Positions 1 through 8,016 of a DNA stretch of 64,000 nucleotides are shown in pieces. Position numbers and translations under genes: made by a program. The DNA comes from Mycobacterium sp. ACS4054. GTDB taxonomy: Bacteria > Actinomycetota > Actinomycetes > Mycobacteriales > Mycobacteriaceae. The stretch covers positions 20,338 to 84,337 of the forward strand of contig NZ_LZHV01000070.1 in the NCBI RefSeq assembly GCF_001667275.1, given 5' to 3'. The notes beneath the pieces are model-generated. The model searched no databases and had not been told where the DNA came from. It saw only the letters and a program-made list of their open reading frames with translations. Positions within the stretch are counted from its first letter, which is position 1; every line of letters begins with the position of its first letter.

Positions 1-250
1 CTTCGCCGTCACGGACGGTCAGCGCCGACGGCGCCCCGGCACCGATGAACGACCAACGCGACCAGGATCGGCCGTGCTCGGCGGATTCCAGCAGGAACGT
101 GCCCGGGCGATTGGCGGCGAGCTTGCGGTAGGCCGACAGCGGCGTCTCGCTGTCGGCCAGCACCTTGCGGGTCACCGGAACCACCCGATGCTCGGCGGCG
201 AGCTGGCGGAAGTCCTCTCGTGAGGTCGTCGCGGCGAGGTGGGCGTGCAC
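1..250 (-). CDS. trpE: Anthranilate synthase component I, N-terminus (partial)
   Basis: The minus strand encodes the first 83 residues of TrpE and runs off the left edge. TrpE converts chorismate plus ammonia/glutamine to anthranilate, the first step of tryptophan synthesis. The visible part begins with a VHAHLAATT-type N-terminus and includes VTRKVLADSETPLSAYRKL and the SWSRWSFIGAG motif typical of TrpE N-terminal domains. The GTG at 250 is the only plausible start: codons upstream in frame give no ATG, GTG or TTG before leaving conserved sequence. It is divergent from bcpB with about 53 bp between the two starts, the same arrangement as remembered for Rv1609/Rv1608c in M. tuberculosis. Confidence 0.93.
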   Translation of the reverse strand, partial: MHAHLAATTSREDFRQLAAEHRVVPVTRKVLADSETPLSAYRKLAANRPGTFLLESAEHGRSWSRWSFIGAGAPSALTVRDGE

Positions 251-303
251 CGAACCATCCTCGCAGATGGGCCGCTTAGGCCATGCGGCGTAGCCTGACG
301 CCC

Positions 304-774
304 ATGAAAACTGGTGACACCGTCGCGGACTTCGAACTTCCCGATCAGACGGGAACGCCCCGCAAGCTCAGCGACCTGCTTGCCGGCGGGCCGGTGGTGC
401 TGTTCTTCTATCCCGCCGCGATGACGCCCGGCTGCACCAAGGAGGCCTGCCACTTCCGGGACCTGGCCGCCGAATTCGCCGCCGTGGGCGCCAACCGGGT
501 GGGCATCAGCGCCGATCCGGTGCAGAAGCAGGCCAAGTTCGCCGACATGCAGAAGTTCGACTATCCGCTGCTGTCGGACACCGAGGGCACCGTCGCCACG
601 CAGTTCGGTGTCAAGCGCGGCCTGCTCGGCAAGCTGCTGCCGGTCAAGCGCACGACCTTCGTCATCGACACCGATCGCACCGTGCTCAACGTGATTTCCA
701 GCGAGTTCAGCATGGACACCCACGCCGACAAGGCGCTCGAGACGCTGCGCGGCCGGTCGGCGCCTACGGGCTGA
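304..774 (+). CDS. bcpB: Peroxiredoxin BcpB (AhpC/TSA, BCP class)
   Basis: A 156-residue thiol peroxidase of the bacterioferritin-comigratory-protein class, which reduces peroxides in the cytoplasm. The thioredoxin-fold active site PAAMTPGCTKEACHF carries the peroxidatic Cys, with a second Cys five residues on, the usual spacing of BCP resolving cysteines. An in-frame ATG exists at 283, but the start at 304 (MKTGDTVADFELPD) matches the family N-terminus and was chosen. The last 11 bases overlap the 3' end of chaA convergently, so the two messages are mutually antisense at their ends. Confidence 0.93.
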   Translation: MKTGDTVADFELPDQTGTPRKLSDLLAGGPVVLFFYPAAMTPGCTKEACHFRDLAAEFAAVGANRVGISADPVQKQAKFADMQKFDYPLLSDTEGTVATQFGVKRGLLGKLLPVKRTTFVIDTDRTVLNVISSEFSMDTHADKALETLRGRSAPTG

Positions 775-1858
775 TCGCCAGGAACACGTACGCGGCGAGC
801 AGCACCAGATGCAGCTCGCCCTGCAGCCGGGTGGCGCGCCCGGGAACGACCGTCAGCATGCTGATCACGACGGTCAGCGCCAGCAGCACCAGCTGAATGG
901 GGCCCAGGCCGAGCACCAGTGGCCCCTTGAGCCAGATGGACGCCAGCGCGATCACCGGGATGGTGAGCCCGATGCTGGCCATCGCCGAGCCGTACGCCAG
1001 GTTGAGGCTGGTCTGGATGCGGCCCTGGCGCGCGGCGCGCGCGGCCGCCAGGGTCTCCGGCAGCAGCACCAGCGCGGCGATCACCACGCCGACGAAGGAC
1101 TGCGGAAACCCGACGGCGGTCACCGCGCGCTCGACGGCCGGCGATTCCTCCTCGGCCAGCCCCACCACCGCGACGAGCGCCACCAGCAGCAGCCCCAGGC
1201 TGCCCAGGGCGGCGCCGCGGCCCGGCGGTTCGGCGTGACTCTCGTCCTCGAACAGCCGCTTGCGCTGGCCCTTCTGGGCGATCGGCAGGAAAAAGTCGCG
1301 GTGGCGCACCGTCTGCGTGAAGACGAACACCAGGTACACCAGCAGCGACGCGACCGCCGCGAATGCCAGCTGGCCCGGCGAGAACTCCTTGCCCACTTGG
1401 CTGGTGGTGAACGCGGGCAGCACCAGGCTCAGCGTCGCCAGCGTGGTGACCGTGGCCAGCGCGGCGCCACTGCCCTCGGCGTTGAACAGCGTGACGCCGT
1501 AGCGGCGGGAGCCGAGCAGCAGCGACAACCCCGCGATGCCGTTGGTGGTGATCATCGCCGCCGCGAACACGGTGTCCCTGGCCAGCGTCGCGGCCTCGTT
1601 GCCCCCGGACGCCATCAGCGAGACGATCAGCGCCACCTCGATCACCGTCACCGCCGCCGCGAGCACCAGCGAGCCGAACGGCTCTCCGACCCGGGCCGCG
1701 ACCACCTCCGCGTGATGCACGGCGGCCAGGACGGCGCCGATGAGCAATGCCGCCGCCAGCGCGACCAGCGTCGGGCCCAGCTTCTCGCCCCAGATCACGG
1801 CCAGCACGGCGACGGCAAGCAGCGGCACGACCGCGGTCCACGACACCCGACTCAACAT
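764..1858 (-). CDS. chaA: Ca2+/H+ (cation/proton) antiporter ChaA family
   Basis: A 364-residue polytopic inner-membrane protein with about ten hydrophobic segments, of the CaCA/ChaA cation-proton exchanger superfamily. Two acidic signatures of the repeat units are visible: EVALIVSLMASGGNEAATLARD in the first half and VALVVLLPETLAAARAARQG in the second. The protein exports Ca2+ or monovalent cations in exchange for protons; exact substrate is inferred from family. The start MLSRVSWTAVVPLL places a membrane segment at the N-terminus. About 60 bp of its 5' coding end is repeated, degenerate, at 2485-2545 beyond the WhiB-like gene (see finding). Confidence 0.88.
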   Translation of the reverse strand: MLSRVSWTAVVPLLAVAVLAVIWGEKLGPTLVALAAALLIGAVLAAVHHAEVVAARVGEPFGSLVLAAAVTVIEVALIVSLMASGGNEAATLARDTVFAAAMITTNGIAGLSLLLGSRRYGVTLFNAEGSGAALATVTTLATLSLVLPAFTTSQVGKEFSPGQLAFAAVASLLVYLVFVFTQTVRHRDFFLPIAQKGQRKRLFEDESHAEPPGRGAALGSLGLLLVALVAVVGLAEEESPAVERAVTAVGFPQSFVGVVIAALVLLPETLAAARAARQGRIQTSLNLAYGSAMASIGLTIPVIALASIWLKGPLVLGLGPIQLVLLALTVVISMLTVVPGRATRLQGELHLVLLAAYVFLAISP

Positions 1859-2109
1859 CGACCGCCATTCTCATCGAAGGCACCCGATCGGTCGACTTCG
1901 GACTTCGCCCCGGCGCGCCGACCCGCGCGGGACGCCCTTGAGCCCAAAGTCCTCGGACGTCTGCGACAAAAGCCCCTAACGCTTGCCCGCCGGCGTTTCA
2001 TACGGTCACAACATTCGCCTCGGCACTACTCGGGCTCGGCCGGAACGAAGTCAAAACACGCATATCCGGACGCTGAGCTATCAGCGTGGCCGTAGCACAG
2101 GGGGAAGCA
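1859..2109. promoter_or_regulatory. Divergent spacer between chaA and the WhiB4-like gene
   Basis: These 251 bases hold no convincing gene: the frames here are short and lack mycobacterial codon bias. The spacer must contain the promoters for chaA (leftward) and the WhiB-like gene (rightward). The right half (about 2020-2085) is AT-richer than its surroundings, as expected for a promoter, but no -10/-35 pair could be fixed with confidence. Confidence 0.35.
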
Positions 2110-2466
2110 GTGTTAGCTGCCCGAATGACCGCAGAAAGCGGCGCCAGCAACCCGATTCGAGACCATCTCCGCAGTGTGCAGTCGGAGGAACGCGACGCCT
2201 GGGTTTCCAAAGCACTATGTCGCACCGGCGACCCGGATGGGTTGTTCGTTCGCGGCGCCGCCCAGAGAAGAGCCGCGGCGATCTGCCGGCACTGCCCGGT
2301 GATCCTGGAATGCGGCGCCGAAGCGCTCGACAACCGGCTCGAGTGGGGTGTCTGGGGCGGGATGACCGAACGGCAGCGACGTGCCCTGCTCAGGCAGCAC
2401 TCCGACGTGGTGTCGTGGACCGACTTCCTGGCCGCATCCCGGCGGCGGCGTCGCACCGCGATTTAG
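2110..2466 (+). CDS. WhiB4-like iron-sulphur transcription factor
   Basis: A 118-residue Wbl-family protein. Four cysteines (C37, C59, C62, C68; pattern C-x21-C-x2-C-x5-C) form the [4Fe-4S] site, followed by the GVWGG turn at 80-84 and a basic C-terminus (RRRRR) for DNA contact. The core (WVSKALCRT, FVRGAAQR, ICRHCPV, GMTERQRRALL) is strikingly close to M. tuberculosis WhiB4 as remembered, and the length is the same. The GTG at 2110 was preferred over the GTG at 2086 because an AGGGGGA ribosome site sits six bases upstream. M. tuberculosis has no whiB gene between chaA and hisI, so this looks like a second, translocated WhiB4-type copy. The WhiB4 role in redox sensing is known for the family; its role here is inferred. 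Confidence 0.88.
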   Translation: MLAARMTAESGASNPIRDHLRSVQSEERDAWVSKALCRTGDPDGLFVRGAAQRRAAAICRHCPVILECGAEALDNRLEWGVWGGMTERQRRALLRQHSDVVSWTDFLAASRRRRRTAI

Positions 2467-2484
2467 ATGCCGGTGGTGGGGCCG

Positions 2485-2545
2485 GCTTCTCGCCCCAAAT
2501 CACGGCCGGCACGGCAACGGCAAGCAGCGGCCCGATCGCGGTCCC
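2485..2545 (-). pseudogene. Degenerate duplicate of the chaA 5' coding end
   Basis: Bases 2485-2545 match 1780-1840, inside the start of chaA, at roughly 55 of 61 positions with a constant offset of 705, and in the same orientation. The fragment encodes no complete product. It lies just after the WhiB-like stop, so the WhiB-like gene is bracketed by a real and a broken piece of chaA. This suggests that the whiB segment arrived together with, or caused, a small duplication. Confidence 0.75.
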
Positions 2546-2588
2546 GAATTACCGGCCCGTGCAACGGCGGTCTCAGTAGCATGCTCAC

Positions 2589-4106
2589 ATGCCGAAGACC
2601 GAGGGCCTCCAGGAAGGAGAGGTGTTCGCCGGTTACACGATCGTGCGGCGCCTGGGGGCCGGCGGCATGGGGCAGGTGTATCTCGCACAGCACCCGAGGC
2701 TGCCCCGCCGCGACGCGCTCAAGGTCCTGCCCGGCGAGCTGACCGAGAACGACGAATTCCGCCAGCGCTTCAACCGCGAGGCCGATCTGGCCGCGAACCT
2801 GTACAACGAGCACATCGTCGGAATCCACGACCGCGGGGAATACGAAGGGCAACTGTGGATTTCGATGGACTACGTCGAGGGGACCGACGCCGCACAGCTG
2901 CTGCGCGAGCAGTATCCGGCCGGCATGCCCGCGGCCCACGTCGTCGAGATCGTCTCCGCGGTGGCCGATGCGCTGGATTACGCGCACGCCCGCGGACTGC
3001 TGCATCGTGACGTCAAGCCCGCCAACATCCTGCTGGGCTCCCCGCAGGCCAACAGGCGCCGGATCCTGCTCGCCGATTTCGGAATCGCCCGCGAGCTGGA
3101 CGAGATCAGCGGGCTCACGGCGACGAACATGTTGGTGGGCACCACCGCCTACTGCTCCCCCGAGCAACTGCAGGGCGCGGAGCTGGACGCCAGCACCGAC
3201 CAATACGCGCTGGGTTGCACCGCGAACAACCTGCTGACCGGCACGGCGCCGTTCCACCACTCCAATCCCGCGGTGGTCATCAGCCAGCACCTGTCCGCGC
3301 CGCCGCCGCGCCTCAGCCAGTCGCGGCCCGACCTGGCCGCGCTCGACCCGGTCATCGCGAAGGTCCTCGCCAAGCACCCGAGCGAGCGGTACGCCAGCTG
3401 CGCGGATTTCGCCGCCGCGCTAGCCGGGCGCCTCGACGGCGCGGGACGCACCGAAGTCATCGCGGCGCCCACCGAAGTCGTCGCGTCAACGCCCGACGTC
3501 AGCGCCCCCCAGCACGAAACCCCTTCCGCACCAATGGAACCCGCGCCGTCGCCGCCGCGGGGCGGCCGGTCGGGTTCGACGACACTGGTGGCGGCACTGA
3601 TCGCCATCGCGTTGGTCGGAATCGCCGCCGTCGTCGGCATCCTGCTGGTTCGCGGCCACGCCAACCAGCCGACCACGAATGCCCCTCCGACGTCGACGGC
3701 CCCGCCGGCTCCGGCCCCCGCGCTCAAGCTGTCGGGGCAGCTCACCGATCGGGCGGGCGTGCTCGGCCCGCTCGAATCCGACGCGGTGAACCGGGCGCTG
3801 ACCAAGCTCTACGACGGGCGGGGCACCCGGCTCTGGGTGGTCTACGTCAACGACTTCGGCGGCCGCAAACCCTTCCGGTGGGCCGAGGACGCCATGCGCG
3901 CCAACGGTTTCACCGACAGCGATGCCATCCTGGCCGTCGCCACCGGGGAGTCGACGTTCTCGTTTCGCGTGCCGGACGCGGTGGTCAACAGGACGGCCAT
4001 CGACGTCGAACTGATCCGCCGTCGCATCGAGCCCGCCGTGGCGCGGCACGAGTGGGCCCGCGCCGCGATCGCCGCGGCCAACGGGCTGGACTCGGCGCCG
4101 GGCTAG
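2589..4106 (+). CDS. Transmembrane Ser/Thr protein kinase with extracellular TPM domain
   Basis: A 505-residue Hanks-type kinase. The catalytic domain (about 14-280) has the glycine loop GAGGMGQVY, K45, HRDVKPANILL with D141, DFG at 163-165 and an activation segment ending CSPEQ. A Pro/Ala-rich juxtamembrane linker (about 290-330) leads to one membrane helix (331-355), then a Pro/Thr-rich stalk. Residues about 382-505 look like a TPM (DUF477/Psb32) domain: LTDRAGVLG at its start, RLWVVYV, then GFTDSDAILAVATGE. Kinase inside and TPM outside would make it a sensor receptor; TPM as the sensing part is inference. It resembles the mycobacterial PknF/PknI/PknJ group but no counterpart exists at this position in M. 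tuberculosis. Its stop overlaps the 3' end of hisI by four bases. Confidence 0.9.
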   Translation: MPKTEGLQEGEVFAGYTIVRRLGAGGMGQVYLAQHPRLPRRDALKVLPGELTENDEFRQRFNREADLAANLYNEHIVGIHDRGEYEGQLWISMDYVEGTDAAQLLREQYPAGMPAAHVVEIVSAVADALDYAHARGLLHRDVKPANILLGSPQANRRRILLADFGIARELDEISGLTATNMLVGTTAYCSPEQLQGAELDASTDQYALGCTANNLLTGTAPFHHSNPAVVISQHLSAPPPRLSQSRPDLAALDPVIAKVLAKHPSERYASCADFAAALAGRLDGAGRTEVIAAPTEVVASTPDVSAPQHETPSAPMEPAPSPPRGGRSGSTTLVAALIAIALVGIAAVVGILLVRGHANQPTTNAPPTSTAPPAPAPALKLSGQLTDRAGVLGPLESDAVNRALTKLYDGRGTRLWVVYVNDFGGRKPFRWAEDAMRANGFTDSDAILAVATGESTFSFRVPDAVVNRTAIDVELIRRRIEPAVARHEWARAAIAAANGLDSAPG

Positions 4107-4450
4107 GCCTCGGGTCGCAGCAGCACATCGGCGTCGAAGCAGCTGTGGTCGCCGGTGTGGCAGGCGCCGCCGACCTGGTCGACCGTCAGCAGCACGGCAT
4201 CGCCGTCGCAGTCCAGTCGCACCGAGTGCACGTATTGGGTGTGCCCCGACGTCGCCCCCTTGACCCACTGCTGGCCGCGAGACCGCGAAAAGTACGTCGC
4301 CTCACGGGTTTCCAGCGTGCGTTCCAGCGCGGCGTCGTCCATCCAGGCGACCATCAGCACGTTGCCGGTGCCGCGCTCCTGCACCACGGCGGTGAACAGG
4401 CCGTCGGCGTTGCGCTTCAGCCGGGCGGCGATCTGCGGGTCGAGCGTCAT
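4103..4450 (-). CDS. hisI: Phosphoribosyl-AMP cyclohydrolase
   Basis: A 115-residue enzyme of histidine synthesis that opens the adenine ring of phosphoribosyl-AMP (third step). Metal-binding segments are present: DCDGDAVLL and the C-terminal GACHTGDHSCF. The length matches single-domain actinobacterial HisI, where HisE is a separate protein encoded elsewhere. Its ATG overlaps the hisF stop (ATGA), so it is translationally coupled as the last gene of the his operon. Confidence 0.96.
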   Translation of the reverse strand: MTLDPQIAARLKRNADGLFTAVVQERGTGNVLMVAWMDDAALERTLETREATYFSRSRGQQWVKGATSGHTQYVHSVRLDCDGDAVLLTVDQVGGACHTGDHSCFDADVLLRPEA

Positions 4451-5232
4451 CGCACGGTGATCCCTTCCGCCGCCATGGCCGCCTTGACCTGCCCGATGGT
4501 CAACTCGCGGAAGTGAAAGACGCTGGCCGCCAACACCGCATCGGCGCCGGCGGCGACGGCGGGTGCGAAGTGTTCGATGGCCCCGGCGCCGCCGCTCGCG
4601 ATCACCGGCACCGTGACCGCCGAACGCACCGCTTTGAGCATCGGCAGATCGAACCCGGCCTTGGTGCCGTCGGCGTCCATCGAGTTCAACAGAATCTCAC
4701 CCACCCCGAGATCGGCGCCGCGCGAGGCCCATTCGACGGCGTCGATCCCCGTCCCACGGCGCCCGCCGTGGGTGGTGACCTCCCAGCCCGACGGTGTCGG
4801 GGGCGAGTCGGGCGGCACCGTGCGGGCGTCCACGGACAGCACGATGCATTGCGACCCGAACTGCCTTGCCATTTCCTCGAGCAGGTCGGGCCGGGCGATG
4901 GCGGCGGTGTTGATCGAGACCTTGTCGGCCCCGGCGCGCAGCAACACGTCGACGTCGGCCACCGTGCGTACCCCGCCGCCGACGGTCAGCGGGATGAACA
5001 CCTGCTCGGCCGTGCGCCGCACGACGTCCAGCATGGTCGATCGCTCTGACGACGACGCGGTCACGTCGAGAAACGTGAGCTCGTCGGCGCCCTCGGCGTC
5101 ATAGGCCGCGGCGAGCTCGACGGGATCGCCCGCGTCGCGCAGGTTTTCGAAGTTGACGCCCTTCACCACCCGGCCGGCGTCGACATCCAGGCACGGGATC
5201 ACCCGCACCGCAAGACCATTGCCGGCGGACAC
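4447..5232 (-). CDS. hisF: Imidazole glycerol phosphate synthase, cyclase subunit
   Basis: A 261-residue (beta-alpha)8 barrel. With HisH it forms IGP synthase, making imidazole glycerol phosphate and AICAR from PRFAR and glutamine-derived ammonia. The first catalytic Asp is in VIPCLDVDAG (D16), the second in IVLSVDARTV; phosphate-binding motifs are in the C-terminal half (SGGAG). Relative to the compact bacterial enzyme it carries an actinobacterial insert near TVPPDSPPTPSGW. The GTG start lies one base after the impA stop. Confidence 0.97.
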   Translation of the reverse strand: MSAGNGLAVRVIPCLDVDAGRVVKGVNFENLRDAGDPVELAAAYDAEGADELTFLDVTASSSERSTMLDVVRRTAEQVFIPLTVGGGVRTVADVDVLLRAGADKVSINTAAIARPDLLEEMARQFGSQCIVLSVDARTVPPDSPPTPSGWEVTTHGGRRGTGIDAVEWASRGADLGVGEILLNSMDADGTKAGFDLPMLKAVRSAVTVPVIASGGAGAIEHFAPAVAAGADAVLAASVFHFRELTIGQVKAAMAAEGITVR

Positions 5233-5233
5233 G

Positions 5234-6034
5234 TCAGTAGTCCTCCGGCCGGCCGGTGCCGCGCAGCAATTCGAGTATCTCGGCGTGCGCGGCGGGCCCC
5301 GCGGCCAGCGCCGAGTCGGACGCGGGCGTCCACGGTTCGCCGTGGATGTCGGTGACTACGCCCCCGGCCGCCCGGACCAGCGCGACCCCGGCGGCGTGAT
5401 CCCACACGTGCCCGCCGAAACTGATCGAGGCGCCGAGGATGCCGTCGGCCACGTAGGCCAGGTCCAGGCCGGTCGAACCGTGCATGCGCAACCGCGACGA
5501 GACCCGGCTGAGGTTCTCCAGCACCGCGATCCGGTACCGCCCGGGGAACCGGCCCCGCGCGTCGGCGCTGAACGAGCCGGCGCCGACGAGCGCGTCGGAC
5601 AGGTCGACGGGGGCCAGGGGCGGTTGCGCCGCACCGTTTTTCATCAGGGGGCCGCCCACCACCGCCGTGTAGCGCTGATCCACGAACGGCAGCCAGGTCA
5701 GCCCGGCCACCGGATCGCCGTTGTGCAGCAGGCCCAGCAAGATCCCGGCCATCGGCGACCCGGCCGCGTAGTTGAATGTGCCGTCCACCGGATCGAGCAC
5801 CCACACCCATTCCGAGTCGACGTCGGCCCCGCCGTATTCCTCGCCGTGCACACCGATCCCGGTGGTCTCCTCCAGCGCGCCGACCACCTGCCGCTCGATC
5901 GCCAGATCCACGTCGGTGGCGAAGTCGTTGCCCTTCTTCTGCACCGCCGAATCGGCGCGGTGGCCGGCGACGAACGGCTCGGTGGCGTCGTCGAGGATCG
6001 CCGAGGCCTTGGCCACCAACGCGTCCAGGTCCAT
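5234..6034 (-). CDS. impA: Inositol-monophosphatase-family phosphatase ImpA
   Basis: A 266-residue Mg2+-dependent phosphatase of the IMPase/FIG superfamily. Signatures are GNDFATDVD, the metal-binding WVLDPVDGTFNY and the C-terminal WDHAAGVALVRAAGG. It is embedded in the his operon between hisA and hisF with gaps of 7 and 1 bases. Members of this family act as histidinol-phosphate phosphatase (HisN) in some actinobacteria. M. tuberculosis has a separate HisN, and ImpA there has been assigned to inositol-phosphate metabolism, so the true substrate here is open. Confidence 0.9.
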   Translation of the reverse strand: MDLDALVAKASAILDDATEPFVAGHRADSAVQKKGNDFATDVDLAIERQVVGALEETTGIGVHGEEYGGADVDSEWVWVLDPVDGTFNYAAGSPMAGILLGLLHNGDPVAGLTWLPFVDQRYTAVVGGPLMKNGAAQPPLAPVDLSDALVGAGSFSADARGRFPGRYRIAVLENLSRVSSRLRMHGSTGLDLAYVADGILGASISFGGHVWDHAAGVALVRAAGGVVTDIHGEPWTPASDSALAAGPAAHAEILELLRGTGRPEDY

Positions 6035-6041
6035 CGCGGCC

Positions 6042-6776
6042 CTACCCGGCCACCGCGGCCAGCGCCTGCGGCAGCGTGAACCGCCCGGCGTAGAGGGCCT
6101 TTCCGACGATGGCGCCTTCCACCCCGTGTTCGGTCAGGGTGGCGATGGCGCGCAGGTCGTCCAGGCTGGACACCCCGCCGGAGGCGATCACCGGCGCTTC
6201 GGTCCGGTCGGCGACGGCGGCCAGCAGGTCGAGGTTGGGGCCGCCGAGCGTGCCGTCCTTGGTGACGTCGGTGACGACGAACCGCGAACACCCCTCGCCG
6301 TCAAGGCGTTCCAGCACTTCCCACAGGTCGCCACCGTCGGTCTCCCAGCCGCGCCCGCGCAGCCGGTGCTGCCCGTCGATGATCTGCACGTCCAGCCCGA
6401 CGGCGACCTTGTCGCCGTGTTCGGCGATCGCCCGCGCGCACCACTGCGGGTTCTCCAGCGCCGCGGTGCCCAGGTTGACCCGCGTGCAGCCGGTGGCCAG
6501 CGCCGCGCCCAGGGAGTCGTCGTCGCGGATGCCGCCGGACAGCTCCACGTTCACGTCGAGCTTGCCGACCACCTCGGCCAGCAGCTCGCGGTTCGAGCCG
6601 CGCCCGAACGCCGCGTCCAGGTCCACCAGGTGGATCCACTCGGCGCCGTCGCGCTGCCAGCCCAGGGCGGCGTCCAGCGCCGAGCCGTACTCGGTTTCGC
6701 TGCCGGCCTTGCCTTGGACCAGCCGGACGGCGCGGCCGTCGACCACGTCGACCGCGGGTAGCAGAATCAGCGGCAT
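6042..6776 (-). CDS. hisA: Bifunctional HisA/TrpF isomerase (PriA)
   Basis: A 244-residue barrel that in actinobacteria isomerises both ProFAR (histidine path) and phosphoribosyl anthranilate (tryptophan path). General acid/base aspartates are D10 in LLPAVDVVDG and the Asp of FVVTDVTKDG. The RGRGWETDGG loop carries the Arg/Trp pair that lets PriA handle the tryptophan-path substrate, so dual function is likely. No separate trpF is needed, which fits trpE lying nearby. Its ATG overlaps the hisH stop by one base (TAATG). Confidence 0.96.
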   Translation of the reverse strand: MPLILLPAVDVVDGRAVRLVQGKAGSETEYGSALDAALGWQRDGAEWIHLVDLDAAFGRGSNRELLAEVVGKLDVNVELSGGIRDDDSLGAALATGCTRVNLGTAALENPQWCARAIAEHGDKVAVGLDVQIIDGQHRLRGRGWETDGGDLWEVLERLDGEGCSRFVVTDVTKDGTLGGPNLDLLAAVADRTEAPVIASGGVSSLDDLRAIATLTEHGVEGAIVGKALYAGRFTLPQALAAVAG

Positions 6777-7399
6777 TACGACAGTCCCTCAATCCAGTTG
6801 CGCAGCACGGCCGCACCGGCGTCGCCGCTCTTCTCCGGGTGAAATTGGGTGGCCGACAACGGCCCTAGCTCGACCGCGGCCAGGAACGGCACCTGGTGGG
6901 TGGCCCAGGTGAGCACGGCCTCGGGCGATCCCTCCCAGCGCTGCGCCGCGTAGGAGTGCACGAAGTAGAACCGGGTGTCGGCGTCCAGCCCCTTGAACAG
7001 GGTGGTCCCCGCGCCGGCGTCGACCACGTTCCAGCCCATGTGCGGAATCACCGGGGCGTCCAGCCGGGTGACCGCGCCCGGCCACTGGCCGCAACCCGTT
7101 GTCCGCACACCGAATTCGACGCCGGTGGCGAACAGGATCTGCATGCCGACGCAGACCCCGAGCACCGGGTGCCCGGCGGCCACCCGGTCGGCGATGATGC
7201 GGTCTCCCCCGACCTTGCGCAGGCCGGTCATGCACGCCTCGAAGGCACCGACGCCGGGCACCACGAGGCCGTCAGCGGCCGCCGCGGCGTCGGCGTCGGC
7301 GGTCACCTCGACCGATGCGCCCGCCCGCTGCAGCGCACGCTGGGCCGACCGTAGGTTGCCCGAGCCGTAATCCAGTACGACGACGGATGGTGTTGTCAC
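6776..7399 (-). CDS. hisH: Imidazole glycerol phosphate synthase, glutaminase subunit
   Basis: A 207-residue class-I glutamine amidotransferase that feeds ammonia to HisF. The catalytic triad is visible: nucleophile Cys in GVCVGMQILF, and His and Glu in TQFHPEKSG near the C-terminus. YGSGNLRS at the N-terminus is the HisH signature. It overlaps hisB by four bases (ATGA) and hisA by one, which supports coupled synthesis of the HisH and HisF partners. Confidence 0.97.
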   Translation of the reverse strand: MTTPSVVVLDYGSGNLRSAQRALQRAGASVEVTADADAAAAADGLVVPGVGAFEACMTGLRKVGGDRIIADRVAAGHPVLGVCVGMQILFATGVEFGVRTTGCGQWPGAVTRLDAPVIPHMGWNVVDAGAGTTLFKGLDADTRFYFVHSYAAQRWEGSPEAVLTWATHQVPFLAAVELGPLSATQFHPEKSGDAGAAVLRNWIEGLS

Positions 7400-8016
7400 A
7401 GAACACCTTTGGTGGACGGCACGTCCGACACCCGCGGATCCGGCTCGACGGCCTGGCGCAACGCGCGAGCGACGGCCTTGTACTGCGCCTCGGTGATGTG
7501 GTGCGGGTCGCGCCCGTACAGAACGCGCACGTGCAGCGCGATACGGGCGTTCATCGCCAGCGACTCGAACACGTGCCGGTTGATGACGGTGTGGTAGGGC
7601 ACCGAGCTGCCGGCGATGGTGGTGTGCCGCAGGTGATCCGGCTCGCCGGTGTGCACGCAGTAGGGCCGGCCGGACACGTCGACGATGGCGTGGGCCAGCG
7701 TCTCGTCCATCGGGATGAAGGCGTCGCCGAACCGCCGGATGCCCTTCTTGTCGCCGAGGGCCTGCCCCAGCGCCTGGCCGAGCGCGATCGCGGTGTCCTC
7801 GATGGTGTGGTGCCCCTCGATCTCGACGTCACCCTGGGTGCGCACGCTGAGGTCGAAGCTGGCGTGGGTGCCCAACGCCGTCAGCATGTGGTCGTAGAAC
7901 GGCACGCCGGTGTCGACGTGGACCTGGCCGGTGCCGTCGAGATCCAGCTCGATGACGATGTCGGATTCCTTGGTGCGGCGCTCGATACGCGCGCGCCGCG
8001 TCGCAATGGTGGTCAC
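7396..8016 (-). CDS. hisB: Imidazoleglycerol-phosphate dehydratase
   Basis: A 206-residue monofunctional IGPD. It removes water from imidazole glycerol phosphate to give imidazole acetol phosphate, using a di-manganese site. The duplicated His-rich metal motifs are clear: DHMLTALGTHASFDL, EGHHTIEDTAIALG and the later FESLAMNAR...DPHHITEAQYKA. It lacks the N-terminal phosphatase domain found in enterobacterial HisB, so a separate histidinol phosphatase is required. Confidence 0.97.
   Translation of the reverse strand: MTTIATRRARIERRTKESDIVIELDLDGTGQVHVDTGVPFYDHMLTALGTHASFDLSVRTQGDVEIEGHHTIEDTAIALGQALGQALGDKKGIRRFGDAFIPMDETLAHAIVDVSGRPYCVHTGEPDHLRHTTIAGSSVPYHTVINRHVFESLAMNARIALHVRVLYGRDPHHITEAQYKAVARALRQAVEPDPRVSDVPSTKGVL

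Noticed and set aside
2086..2109. Upstream GTG start for the WhiB-like gene
   Set aside because: No ribosome site precedes it, whereas 2110 has AGGGGGA at the right distance and gives the WhiB4 length.
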